In this document: piece after piece, positions 52,358 to 61,941 of the stretch | How the letters are laid out: each line of letters begins with the position of its first letter | Numbering within the stretch: the first letter of the stretch is position 1 | Origin: Nostoc sp. NMS8 | GTDB taxonomy: Bacteria; Cyanobacteriota; Cyanobacteriia; Cyanobacteriales; Nostocaceae | Reading direction: 5' to 3' | DNA length: 64,000 nucleotides | NCBI RefSeq assembly: GCF_017115045.1 | Contig: NZ_JABXKK010000113.1 | Location: 124,001 to 188,000 of the forward strand | Made by a program: the position numbers and the translations under genes | The notes under the pieces: generated by a model | The model's input: the letters and a program-made list of their open reading frames with translations, nothing else | What the model was told of the DNA's origin: nothing | Databases searched by the model: none

Positions 52358-53560
52358 CTAATTACAAACCTCTAAACTAGTAGATATACTTTTGTCAGTG
52401 GATACACTTGATGTAGGCAAATACTTGCGGACAATACTCATTACCTTATCAGACATTACAGGTTTAGTAAGAAAATCTGTAGAGCCAACTACTTTAGCAC
52501 GAACTCTATCTAACAGACCATCACTGCCTGTTAATATAATTATTGGCGTGTTGGAAAAGGTAGATATTCGTCGTAACTGAGTACAAATTTCGTAACCACT
52601 GGCAACTGGCATAATCAAATCCAAGAAAATCAGGTCTGGTTTATCCTGAATGAGAGTTGGTAAAGCTTGTACAGCATCTTGAATTTTGACAAACCTCAAG
52701 CCATTGGAAGTTATAATATCCTCTAGCATTTTACATACTTGAGGGCTATCATCGACGCAAGCCACTAATGGAGCAATTCGCTTCTTTGCTTGTGTGCTAG
52801 TAGAGTTCTTGTTGGCTTCAGTAACTCCTAAAGGCAAGTCAGGTACTTGTACCAATTCAATAATTCCTTTAAGGATATAAGGAAGCAACGAACGAGTGAG
52901 TGGCAGTACACTCTGCTTCATTTTCATGGCTAAATCTCGCAGAGTCAATTTGCCATTGATTAAATTCACAAAGTTTTTGTAGACAAATGGACTAACCATC
53001 TGCTCAAGTTGTTCTGGTCGCCGGAGAACTGGTGCTAAGTCAGGAGAAAAATTTGCTAAACCAGCTTCTGACCAAATTTTCCACGAGTCCTGCATGTGCT
53101 TTACAGACATTTCTGCACTCGTGAAGCTCATTGGGGTTTCTAAGATAACTTCTTGGCTGCGATTGCAACTAATAGAAGCAAAGTTTCCTTGTAAAGCTAG
53201 GTCAAATAATAGTTCTGCTATGGTATTTTCTGCAATAGATTGAATCTGTTCCCTCTGGATTTTCTGTTTTTTATAAAAGATTTCTATCAATTTATAGTCC
53301 CAGTAATCAATTGATAAGTCTTGCACACGTAACTGCAACTTATCAACATCAATTTGGGGACAATTTTGAGCTATATGTCTACGCCAACGTCGGAAGGGAT
53401 GAGTTCCCCCTGTCGCCCAAACTATGCGTCCCAACCGATAGTAAAAAGTCCATTGACTGCCCTTTGAACTCTTAATATTTAATTTGCCATTGTATTGCAA
53501 CTGAGTACAAGCTTTAAATTCATTTACTAGATTATTTGAAATAAGTTCCTGATGGGGCAT
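52358..53560 (-). CDS. pixG: PatA/PixG-type response regulator
   Basis: 400 aa: an N-terminal PATAN (DUF4388) domain (FKACTQLQYNGKLNIKSSKG, FYYRLGRIVWATGGTHPFRR) and a C-terminal receiver (ACVDDSPQVCKMLEDII, LIFLDLIMPVASGYEICTQL, LTKPVMSDKV). PatA-type proteins are cyanobacterium-specific output regulators; in this operon position it is PixG. It is the first gene, with AAGGA 8 nt before the ATG. Confidence 0.92.
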   Translation of the reverse strand: MPHQELISNNLVNEFKACTQLQYNGKLNIKSSKGSQWTFYYRLGRIVWATGGTHPFRRWRRHIAQNCPQIDVDKLQLRVQDLSIDYWDYKLIEIFYKKQKIQREQIQSIAENTIAELLFDLALQGNFASISCNRSQEVILETPMSFTSAEMSVKHMQDSWKIWSEAGLANFSPDLAPVLRRPEQLEQMVSPFVYKNFVNLINGKLTLRDLAMKMKQSVLPLTRSLLPYILKGIIELVQVPDLPLGVTEANKNSTSTQAKKRIAPLVACVDDSPQVCKMLEDIITSNGLRFVKIQDAVQALPTLIQDKPDLIFLDLIMPVASGYEICTQLRRISTFSNTPIIILTGSDGLLDRVRAKVVGSTDFLTKPVMSDKVMSIVRKYLPTSSVSTDKSISTSLEVCN

Positions 53561-54255
53561 AGTTTGTTCCTTTTTTTTAATCTAGCCATTAAAACCGACA
53601 CTAGTATAGAAAGGCATAAATCTAGCTAGCATCTCAATTAACCTAATAAATTACTCAAGTTCTTTGTTAAAGCCAGGCAATACTTCCGCCACAGTAGTGT
53701 TCAGTAAATATGTGAATAAGTACAAATGCATTTGGTACATAACAGTCTAAATCAAGATTATTAAAAGCAAGGTAGATAGGAAGATAGTAAAACTGTTCCT
53801 ATTAAATAATTTATTTAGCATCGAGTTTTTATTAGCAGACTTTATTTTTCTGCTAATTCTGCTAATATTTATGACTAAAGTAGGTTGCCATCGTCCACAT
53901 CATGAAGTATTGTTATATCATTTTAATAATTTTCATACAAAATCATATCCGTATAAGTTCTGAATTTTGTTTAAAAAGTATTAGCAGTCTCTAGAGAGTT
54001 GTGCTTTAGTTATTGAAATTAGCAATACATGTTAAAAATATTTATTTAAGTTTGCAATTATTAATACATTTAGTTGATGTCAGCTTTTTTAAGAAATATT
54101 TTTTTGAAAAAGGCTTACTAATAAGACAAGTAGCAGCCAGATTATAGAGTAGACATCTCCAGAAATATGCTTTATCCACAAAACTTATAGAGACGTAGCA
54201 CTGCTATGCCTCTACATTCTTTTTCACTCAATATCTAGTATTTATTTAGGAAAAT
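53561..54255. other. Region upstream of the phototaxis operon
   Basis: About 695 bp of AT-rich DNA that must carry the pixG promoter, plus a third copy of the dispersed repeat (54149-54247) just after murQ. No gene is supported. Confidence 0.45.
54149..54247. repeat. Dispersed repeat, copy 3
   Basis: AGACATCTCCAGAAATATGC, the GAGACGTAGCACTGCTATGCC hairpin region and ATATCTAGTATTTAT match 34454-34550 in order. Confidence 0.7.
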
Positions 54256-55185
54256 TTATTCAATTTGGTTGTGGTTTTGATAGCTCACAACAGCTGCTCT
54301 GAGATTACTTTGGTGTTCTGAAAGCAGCCGATCGCCTTCATCTTTTTCCAAACCAGTCCAGTGCATCAATAGCGCCAGCTTAACCCATTTACCACTGCGT
54401 TCTAGTAAAAAACCAGCAGCTTCCCGACTTAAACCTGTGAGGTCTTGCAAAATTCGCAAAGCGCGATCGCGTAACTTTTGATTTGTTACCGCCACATCCA
54501 CCATCCGATTGCCATAAACTTTGCCTAGCTTGACCATCACACCACTAGAAAGGATATTTAAAGCTAATTTAGTGGCTGTACCAGCTTTCAGGCGAGTTGA
54601 ACCGGCGATGATTTCTGGCCCTGTCAATAGACGAATATCGATATCGGCATCAAAGCTAACTTGTTCAGCGGGAACACAGGCGATAAAAATAGTTGTGGCT
54701 CCTCGCTGACGAGCAGCATGAAGCGCACCGTGGACATAAGGCGTTGTTCCACCAGCAGTAATGCCAACTACGACATCTAGCTGGGTAACATGTCGTCCAG
54801 CGATCGCACTTTCACCACCTTCGATGCTGTCTTCTAAATCTTCAGAACTGCGTACCAGTGCGCCAGCGCCACCAGCAATAATCCCCTGTACCAACTCTGG
54901 GGGTGTACAAAAAGTAGGTGGACACTCAGCAGCATCTAATACCCCTAACCGGCCACTTGTCCCTGCACCGATATAGAATAGGCGTCCACCGTGGCGCAAA
55001 CGCTCTGCGGTACGCTCAATTGCCTCTGCCAACTGAACTTTCGCGGCTGCAACGGCTGCGACGGCTTTTTGGTCTTCGTTATTAAACAACTCCACCAATT
55101 CCAGAGAACTGAGCTGGTCTAAGTTCAGACTGTTAGAATTTACCAGCTCGGTTAAAAGATGTCCGCGTTCCTGCAAGTTTGTCAT
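54256..55185 (-). CDS. murQ: N-acetylmuramic acid 6-phosphate etherase
   Basis: MurQ splits the lactyl ether of MurNAc-6-phosphate to GlcNAc-6-phosphate during peptidoglycan recycling. The SIS-domain motifs are plain: FYIGAGTSGRLGVLDAAECPP, IAGGAGALVRSSEDLED, and GITAGGTTPYVHGAL. I start at the ATG at 55183-55185 (MTNLQERGHLLTE, 309 aa). The longer frame to 55227 adds 14 residues read from an ATGACAA-type tandem repeat. A lone gene. Confidence 0.95.
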   Translation of the reverse strand: MTNLQERGHLLTELVNSNSLNLDQLSSLELVELFNNEDQKAVAAVAAAKVQLAEAIERTAERLRHGGRLFYIGAGTSGRLGVLDAAECPPTFCTPPELVQGIIAGGAGALVRSSEDLEDSIEGGESAIAGRHVTQLDVVVGITAGGTTPYVHGALHAARQRGATTIFIACVPAEQVSFDADIDIRLLTGPEIIAGSTRLKAGTATKLALNILSSGVMVKLGKVYGNRMVDVAVTNQKLRDRALRILQDLTGLSREAAGFLLERSGKWVKLALLMHWTGLEKDEGDRLLSEHQSNLRAAVVSYQNHNQIE

Positions 55186-55269
55186 TTGTCTTTTGCCATT
55201 TGTCATTTGTCCTTTGTCATTAGTCATTTGTCATTTGTTAGTTACCAATGACCAATGACCAATGACCAT

Positions 55270-55698
55270 TTACAACAATCCTTCCAATTTGCGACGAATC
55301 TTCTCTAATTCAGAATCAGACAATTCTGGTTCTTCTAGTGGCTGTTGATTGAGCAAGAAGGTGTCTTCAACAGTATCCTCCTTCTTGGCATCTGCTTGCC
55401 AGTCAGTTTCTTCTACATTCAGTTCTGGGGGAGTGACAACTAAATTGCTGTTTTCTGGGATAATTTCCCATTCATATCCAGCACTTTCGCAAAATTCCTT
55501 GATTTCCTCAGCATCGATCGGTTCTGGTGTTGGTGCGGGGAAATCTTGAGCTTCTAACATCAGGGCAAAGCGCGTCGCATCGTCTTCTGACTCGAACATC
55601 AGAATTTTATTGCGATCGCCCTCCCGAATCGTGTGAATCCCCTCATTTTCCGTTCGAGCATTAAAAATTAATACAAAGACACGCATTGGTGTAATCAT
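55270..55698 (-). CDS. DUF3110 protein
   Basis: 142 aa (or 138 aa from a second ATG at 55686). RVFVLIFNARTENEGIHTI and LMFESEDDATRFALMLEAQD are the DUF3110 core, a small domain of cyanobacteria and plastids. The C-terminal half is acidic and ends in a short helix (ELEKIRRKLEGLL). Function unknown. An STRR-filled 42-85 bp spacer separates it from murQ. Confidence 0.85.
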   Translation of the reverse strand: MITPMRVFVLIFNARTENEGIHTIREGDRNKILMFESEDDATRFALMLEAQDFPAPTPEPIDAEEIKEFCESAGYEWEIIPENSNLVVTPPELNVEETDWQADAKKEDTVEDTFLLNQQPLEEPELSDSELEKIRRKLEGLL

Positions 55699-55968
55699 CT
55701 GTCCTTTTTAAGGTTTATTCATATTAAAGTTCGAGATTGTGCCTTAAGGGAAGTCACAGGAACAATTTTCACTCTATTCAGATTTTCCTGAAAACGCCAA
55801 TATTATTAAGCATAAGTATTAGATCGAGATTAGATCGAGCAAATACCGTAACTTAACCAATGAGTCCTGGGTTTAGTTGGCGTATCCTGGAAATGGCATA
55901 CTGAATCAATGTGCCAGTTAATGCTTGTGTGTGCCAGCGACATCCGGCAATTAATACAGTGAAAGCAA

Positions 55969-58900
55969 ATGATTAAATCTTCCAATCAAGATCATCACTC
56001 CCCTTACCCTAACCGCAAGCGTATGTGGTTGCTGGTGTTGAGTCGGGGTAGCATTGCCTTGGGCGGACTTTTACTGTTAGGAGTTATTGTCGGTATTTGG
56101 CGGTTGTGGACTTTTGTCCAAACAGAGTTAACACCTTTGGCACAACAAAGTCTCACTACTACACTCAACCGTCCAATAAACCTGGGAAAAGTCACACAAT
56201 TTTCTTTGACGGGAGTGCAGTTTGGGGCTTCCGCTATCCCCGCGACAAGTACAGATCCAGACCGGGCCACTGTGGAATCTGTGGAGGTGGGTTTTGATCT
56301 GCCACAACTAATCTTTAACCGCCACCTGAAGCTAGATGTCACCTTAGTCAACCCAGATATTTATATTCAACAGGATGACCAAGGGCGCTGGATTTCCACT
56401 ACTATAGCGTCGTCAGGTGAAGGCGGCCCGATTAAAACCGATTTGGACAACCTGCGGTTTCGCAATGCCAAGCTGGCGTTGATGCCGCAGGAGAGGGCAG
56501 AGGAAGCAGGGGGCAGGCGGCAGGGGGCAGGGGGAGCAGGGGTAGGAATATCTTCCACGTCTCCCTTATCCCCCGTAATATTTTCTCAACTCAACGGATC
56601 TGCCAAACTCCTAGCAAACAACCAGTTAATCAGGTTTGAAGTTGGGGGTCAAGCAGATAGTGGTGGCAGTATTTCCATTCAGGGAGAGACTCGTTCCAGG
56701 GTACTAGCAGGAAACTTCCAGGTGCAAGCACAAGACTTGCTGGCTGCGGATATTACTCGGTTGATTAAGTTACCAGTGAACTTGCAGGCGGGTCGAGCCA
56801 ATGGCGACTTGCTGGTTCGGTTGACGCCTGGACAGCAAACTTTATTATTTGGCAATGCTGCTGTACAAGGGGTAACACTTCAAATACCCAAAGTCCCGCA
56901 ATTGTTGAGCAATAGTCAAGGAAACCTGCACTTCCAACGAACGGAGTTGCAGTTAAATAATGTTACTAGCAACTACGGCAAAATTCCCCTAGTAGCTACG
57001 GGAATCATCGACACTCAAGCAGGGTTTAAGTTGGCAGCGCGTGTAAATGCGGTGAGTTTGGCGAATGCCCAGGAGACTCTCAAGATAAAACTACCTGTGC
57101 CGATCGCTGGACAAGTACAAGCAGACTTACAAATTACCGGATCAACTAAAGAGCCAATTCTCTCTGGCTCAGTTGCCACAATCCAAGCTGCTCGGATTGA
57201 TAAAGTTGATTTTAATAGTATTAGTAGTAAATTTGAGCTTGTTACTAGTTCCTCTTTAATTACCCTGAAAGATATTCAAGGTAAAGCTAAAGTTGGTGGC
57301 GACATTACGGGCGCTGGTACAATTCAACTCGGTAAAAGCCCACGACTGGATTTAAATTTTGCTGCTAAAAATGTTCCAGGGGATGCGATCGCAAAAGTTT
57401 ATGAAACAACACCCGCTTTTCAAATCGGCAATGTCTCAGCTACAGCTGAACTAACTGGCGCTCCCACCAATGTCCAAACCGTGGTACAGTTCCAAGCTCC
57501 CAACGGAACTTACCCCGGAACTGGCGAAGTTGCGATCGCTCCAAATCGCACCATCTCTTTCCGCAATGTGGCTCTAAATGTCAGTGGTGGCACAGTCAGG
57601 GGAACTGGTAGTTATGCCAATGAGCATTGGCAAGCTGTGGCGGTTGCCTCTGGGGTGAAATTGGAACCCTTTGTAGACAAAAGTCAACTGCAAAATGTCT
57701 CTTTGGCGGCAGCACAGTTTAATGGTCGTCTCCTCCTCTCAGGAAGCACAGCACCCTTTAAAATTGCCACGGTTCGCAGTGATGGGGCAGGAGTTCAAAT
57801 TGGTGGTGGCACAGTTGCAATTTCTAATATCCAATTGCAAGAGCAAAGCTTTTCTGCTCAACTTGTAGCTAATGATGTGCGGCTGGGACAAATATTGAAA
57901 CAGTCTCCCCCAGCTTTAAATAATCCTTTGGGTGGAACGTTCCAAATCGCAGGTAACAGAGAGAATTTTAGCCTCAAAACCCTCAATGGCAGTGGTGAAG
58001 GTCGCCTTGCTATTGGTGGTGGTACGGTTACAGCTAAAAATATCCAAGTGGCTAATGGTGTTTATCAGGCGCAAGTTCAGGCTAAAAATGTGCCTGTGCG
58101 ACAGTTGGCAACATTACCAAAGCAGTTCCAAGGTGCGTTAACTGGTCAGTTCAACGTGGCGGGTTCTGTTGATTCTTTTAAACCGCAAACTATTCAAGCT
58201 AGTGGTCAGGCGCGGATAAATGTTGGAAGTGGAACGATTACAGCCTCTAATATTCAAGTGGCTAATGGTGTTTATCAAGCGCAAGTTCAGGCTAAGAATG
58301 TACCTGTGCAGAAGTTGGCAGCAGTACCAAAGCAATTCCAGGGAGCGTTAACTGGTCAAGTAAACGTGGCAGGTTCTGTTGAATCGTTCCAACCGCAAAC
58401 TATCCAAGCTATGGGTCAAGCGCGGATAAATGTTGCGGGTGGAATAATTACAGCCTCTAATATACAAGTGGCTAATGGTGTATTCCGGGCGCAAGTTCAA
58501 GCAAATAATGTGCCGTTGCAGCAGTTGGCAGCAGTACCACCGCAGTTCCGAGGAGTGTTAACTGGTCAAGCAAATGTGGGGGGTTCTGTTGAATCTTTTC
58601 AACCACAAACCATTCAAGCCAGCGGTGAGGGACGGCTGAATGTTGCAGGTGGAACGATCGCAGCCTCTAATATCCAAGTGGCTAATGGTCGCTATCAAGC
58701 TGTAATTAATGCTGGTGGTGTGGAATTAAATCGGTTAAATCAGCAATTACGGGGTCAGTTTGGTGGTCAGTTGCAATTAGTTGGCACGCTAGGATCGTCT
58801 AAATTAGCTGATGTGCGTGCCGCTGGACAGGTGCAATTATCCCAAGGTATCCCTGGTCTAGAGCAACCCCTGAGTGCTGCGATCGCTTGGAGTGGTGAAA

Positions 58901-61900
58901 GGCTGACCATTGAGCGAGCAACTGCTCCCGGTTTAAGTGTGACTGGTAACATATTAGCCAATGCCAAAAAGGTAGGCATACCGGAAATTACTGCCCTAAA
59001 TCTCAACGTCCAGGCACAGAATTACAACTTAAAACAGTTACCAATTAATTTTCCTAATCAGGTTGCTGTGGCGGGGAGAGTAGATTTTAATGGTCAAATC
59101 ACTGGTAAGCTGCCCTTACCAAATGTGGTAGGACAAATCAACTTACGAGACTTGGTTGTTCAAAATATTGCCTTTGAGCCGTTGTTAACTGGAAACATCG
59201 ATTCCGCACAGGGACGCGGTTTAAATTTGAACTTAGTAGGTAATAGTGATCGCCTATCCTTCAATTTAGATGCCAATAATCGCCCGAAATCTTTCTTAGT
59301 CAAATGGCAGCAAGCATCAGCCACAGGTAATATTCAAGGGAATGATTGGGCACTAAAAGTTGCAAATTTCCCCTTACAAATATTGAATTTGACTCCGCCA
59401 GCAATTACTCGATTGGGTGCTGGTAAGATCGCTGGTTTGTTGACTGGGGATTTGCTATTTAATCAGCAGACATTGGCAACAACGGGGAATTTAGCGATCG
59501 CTAATCCGCAAATTGGCCGAGTTAAAGGCGATCGAATAGCTGCTCAATTCCGCTACAGTAACGGTAAAGCCACACTCGCAAGTAGCGAATTTGTCAAAGG
59601 CAGCAGTCGCTACGCCCTTGTCGGCACTTTCGATCAAACTCCGAAAGGGCCTCAACTACAAGGTAAACTGAACGTCAAGCAGGGTGAGATCCAAGATGTT
59701 GTAGCTGTAGCAAAAGTATTTGATTTACAAAATTTGCCAGGTGGTTCCGCAGAAATCTACGGCACAGCAGCGGATCTAATCACCACCCCCCAAGGAGCGC
59801 CAAATCAACCCTTATTAACCCAAATCCAACGGTTTTCTGAAATTGAAACTTTGGTAGCAGAAAAGGAACAACAACGACTTGATTCCACTCCCATACCGGA
59901 TTTAGCAGACTTAAAGGGGACTTTCAATGGAGAAGTGGCTGTAAATACAGCTACAACTAATGGATTATCAGTGGAATTTAATTTGAATGGAGAAAACTTT
60001 GCTTGGGGTAAAAAGGAAGAACGAAATCGTTTTTATACTGCCGACAAAGTGATTGCTGAAGGCAACTTTGAAAATGGTGTATTGAGTTTGCGACCATTAC
60101 GCCTCGAATCTCAAAACAGGTTAGTTGCCTTCACGGGTAACGTTGGCGGTGATGAACAATCTGGTCAGCTGCGGGTGAATAATTTTCCGGTACAAGTACT
60201 GAATAATTTTGTCAAACTGCCAGTTGGAATCACAGGTAATCTTAACGCTACAGCAGCTTTAGCAGGCAGCATTGCCAATCCCCAAGCTAGAGGGGAATTG
60301 CAAATCACAGAAGGAATACTAAATCAAAGCAAAATAGAGTCAGCAACAGCAAGTTTCAGTTATGCCAACGGGCGCTTAAACTTTGGTAGTACTGTAGCAG
60401 TTGCCGGGCCAAAACCTGTTGATATTACTGGCAGCATACCTTATAAATTGCCTTTTGCTTCTGTGGCACCAGACAGCGAACAAATCAGTTTGGATATGAA
60501 GTTAGAAAACGAGGGATTGGCATTGTTAAACGCATTGACTAATCAAGTGGTATTTGAAAAAGGTGAAGGAGAAGTAGACCTCAAGGTGCGGGGAACATTG
60601 CAAAAACCCCAAGTAGATGGAATTGCTACTGTCAATAATGCTACTTTTTCAGCCCAGGCTTTGCCAGGTAAGCTGAGACGTGTCACAGGTAGAGTGCTGT
60701 TTAATTTTGACAGCATCTTAGTAGAAAATCTTCAAGGTAGATTTAGCCGTGGAAAGGTAGAAGCTGCTGGAGAAATTCCCATCTTCAATAATGAGAACGT
60801 GACTATCAACAATCCCCTGACTGTTAACCTCGATCAGCTAGCGTTGAATCTCAAAGGACTTTACCAGGGAGGCGCTAGCGGCAATTTGCAGATTACTGGT
60901 TCTGCCCTTAACCCCATGATTGGAGGTAAAGTAAATTTATTTGATGGTCAGGTATTGCTGGCAGAATCTACCGGCACGGCTTCATCTGCAAATGGTAGTA
61001 TTGGCGTATCACCAACAAAAGCCAATAAGCAGAGTAAACCTGAAATTGGGAATGGTACAGAAAATAAATCGGCGGCAGCCTTGCCGTTAGGTATCGCCAG
61101 ATTTAAGAATCTAGATTTGGAACTAGGTAAAAATGTCCAAATTACCCGTGCCCCTATTCTCAGCTTCCGCGCCACTGGTAATCTCATAGTTAACGGCTCA
61201 ATCAATCAACCAATACCCGATGGCACTATCCAGTTAGAAAAAGGTGGAGTCAATTTATTTACTACCCAATTTAACCTTGCTCGTGGCTATAAACACACCG
61301 CAACTTTTAGTCCTTCTCAACCCCGCGATCCCAACTTAGATATTCGGCTATTTGCCAAAGTACTGGACGTAACTCAAAGTAATGACTTCGGCCGAGTAAA
61401 TGCCACAGGTTTATCAGCGTTAGAGAGTGTTCGAGTCGAAGCCACTATCAACGGTTTAGCGAGCAAACTGAATGAAAATTTAGAACTAACAAGTAGTCCG
61501 TCACGTAGTCAAACCGAAATTGTCGCTCTTTTAGGAGGCGGATTTGTAGACACCCAAGGACGTGCAGACAGTACTTTGGGTCTGATTAACATCGCAGGTT
61601 CGGCTGTATTCAACAATTTTCAGTCAGCTTTTAACCAGATTGGAAGTACCTTTGGCTTAAGTGAATTGCGGATATTTCCTACCGTTATTTCTGAGAATCC
61701 CGAAGCAGGAAGAAGCAATTCAACTTTGGAATTAGCAGCTGAGGCTGGGGTTGATATTTCTTCTAAGATATCTGTTTCCAGCATCAAAATTTTGACCACA
61801 AATGACCCATTCCAGTGGGGTGTTAATTACCGGATAAATGACCAATTTCGTGTTCGTGCTTCCACTAACTTAACCGATGATAGTCGTGCAGTTGTCGAAT

Positions 61901-61917
61901 ATCAGAACCGATTTTAA
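55969..61917 (+). CDS. TamB / DUF490 family translocation-assembly protein
   Basis: 1982 aa. An N-terminal membrane anchor (SIALGGLLLLGVIVGIWRLW) is followed by an AsmA/TamB-like beta-rich body spanning the periplasm, and the C-terminal DUF490 domain (about 1500-1980; LGGGFVDTQGRADSTLGLI, ending RAVVEYQNRF). TamB-like proteins bridge inner and outer membrane, with roles in outer-membrane protein assembly and lipid transport. Residues about 610-920 contain five 70-aa repeats. An in-frame STRR adds a Gly/Arg/Ala stretch at about residue 180 (EAGGRRQGAGGAG). No Omp85/TamA gene is adjacent. Confidence 0.9.
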   Translation: MIKSSNQDHHSPYPNRKRMWLLVLSRGSIALGGLLLLGVIVGIWRLWTFVQTELTPLAQQSLTTTLNRPINLGKVTQFSLTGVQFGASAIPATSTDPDRATVESVEVGFDLPQLIFNRHLKLDVTLVNPDIYIQQDDQGRWISTTIASSGEGGPIKTDLDNLRFRNAKLALMPQERAEEAGGRRQGAGGAGVGISSTSPLSPVIFSQLNGSAKLLANNQLIRFEVGGQADSGGSISIQGETRSRVLAGNFQVQAQDLLAADITRLIKLPVNLQAGRANGDLLVRLTPGQQTLLFGNAAVQGVTLQIPKVPQLLSNSQGNLHFQRTELQLNNVTSNYGKIPLVATGIIDTQAGFKLAARVNAVSLANAQETLKIKLPVPIAGQVQADLQITGSTKEPILSGSVATIQAARIDKVDFNSISSKFELVTSSSLITLKDIQGKAKVGGDITGAGTIQLGKSPRLDLNFAAKNVPGDAIAKVYETTPAFQIGNVSATAELTGAPTNVQTVVQFQAPNGTYPGTGEVAIAPNRTISFRNVALNVSGGTVRGTGSYANEHWQAVAVASGVKLEPFVDKSQLQNVSLAAAQFNGRLLLSGSTAPFKIATVRSDGAGVQIGGGTVAISNIQLQEQSFSAQLVANDVRLGQILKQSPPALNNPLGGTFQIAGNRENFSLKTLNGSGEGRLAIGGGTVTAKNIQVANGVYQAQVQAKNVPVRQLATLPKQFQGALTGQFNVAGSVDSFKPQTIQASGQARINVGSGTITASNIQVANGVYQAQVQAKNVPVQKLAAVPKQFQGALTGQVNVAGSVESFQPQTIQAMGQARINVAGGIITASNIQVANGVFRAQVQANNVPLQQLAAVPPQFRGVLTGQANVGGSVESFQPQTIQASGEGRLNVAGGTIAASNIQVANGRYQAVINAGGVELNRLNQQLRGQFGGQLQLVGTLGSSKLADVRAAGQVQLSQGIPGLEQPLSAAIAWSGERLTIERATAPGLSVTGNILANAKKVGIPEITALNLNVQAQNYNLKQLPINFPNQVAVAGRVDFNGQITGKLPLPNVVGQINLRDLVVQNIAFEPLLTGNIDSAQGRGLNLNLVGNSDRLSFNLDANNRPKSFLVKWQQASATGNIQGNDWALKVANFPLQILNLTPPAITRLGAGKIAGLLTGDLLFNQQTLATTGNLAIANPQIGRVKGDRIAAQFRYSNGKATLASSEFVKGSSRYALVGTFDQTPKGPQLQGKLNVKQGEIQDVVAVAKVFDLQNLPGGSAEIYGTAADLITTPQGAPNQPLLTQIQRFSEIETLVAEKEQQRLDSTPIPDLADLKGTFNGEVAVNTATTNGLSVEFNLNGENFAWGKKEERNRFYTADKVIAEGNFENGVLSLRPLRLESQNRLVAFTGNVGGDEQSGQLRVNNFPVQVLNNFVKLPVGITGNLNATAALAGSIANPQARGELQITEGILNQSKIESATASFSYANGRLNFGSTVAVAGPKPVDITGSIPYKLPFASVAPDSEQISLDMKLENEGLALLNALTNQVVFEKGEGEVDLKVRGTLQKPQVDGIATVNNATFSAQALPGKLRRVTGRVLFNFDSILVENLQGRFSRGKVEAAGEIPIFNNENVTINNPLTVNLDQLALNLKGLYQGGASGNLQITGSALNPMIGGKVNLFDGQVLLAESTGTASSANGSIGVSPTKANKQSKPEIGNGTENKSAAALPLGIARFKNLDLELGKNVQITRAPILSFRATGNLIVNGSINQPIPDGTIQLEKGGVNLFTTQFNLARGYKHTATFSPSQPRDPNLDIRLFAKVLDVTQSNDFGRVNATGLSALESVRVEATINGLASKLNENLELTSSPSRSQTEIVALLGGGFVDTQGRADSTLGLINIAGSAVFNNFQSAFNQIGSTFGLSELRIFPTVISENPEAGRSNSTLELAAEAGVDISSKISVSSIKILTTNDPFQWGVNYRINDQFRVRASTNLTDDSRAVVEYQNRF
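57785..58740 (+). repeat. Five 70-aa (210-bp) internal repeats in the TamB-like gene
   Basis: The GCTAATGG landmark recurs at 58051, 58261, 58471 and 58681, exactly 210 bp apart, and the homologous position of a more diverged unit is 57841. Each unit reads IQVANGVYQAQVQAKNVPV followed by QFQGALTGQ and SFQPQTIQASGQARINV. Confidence 0.9.
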
Positions 61918-61941
61918 ATCCCCGTCTCAAATAAGTCAATA

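Noticed and set aside
57785..58740. CRISPR array because of the regular spacing
   Set aside because: The 210-bp units are coding, in frame and similar throughout, with no short-repeat/unique-spacer pattern.
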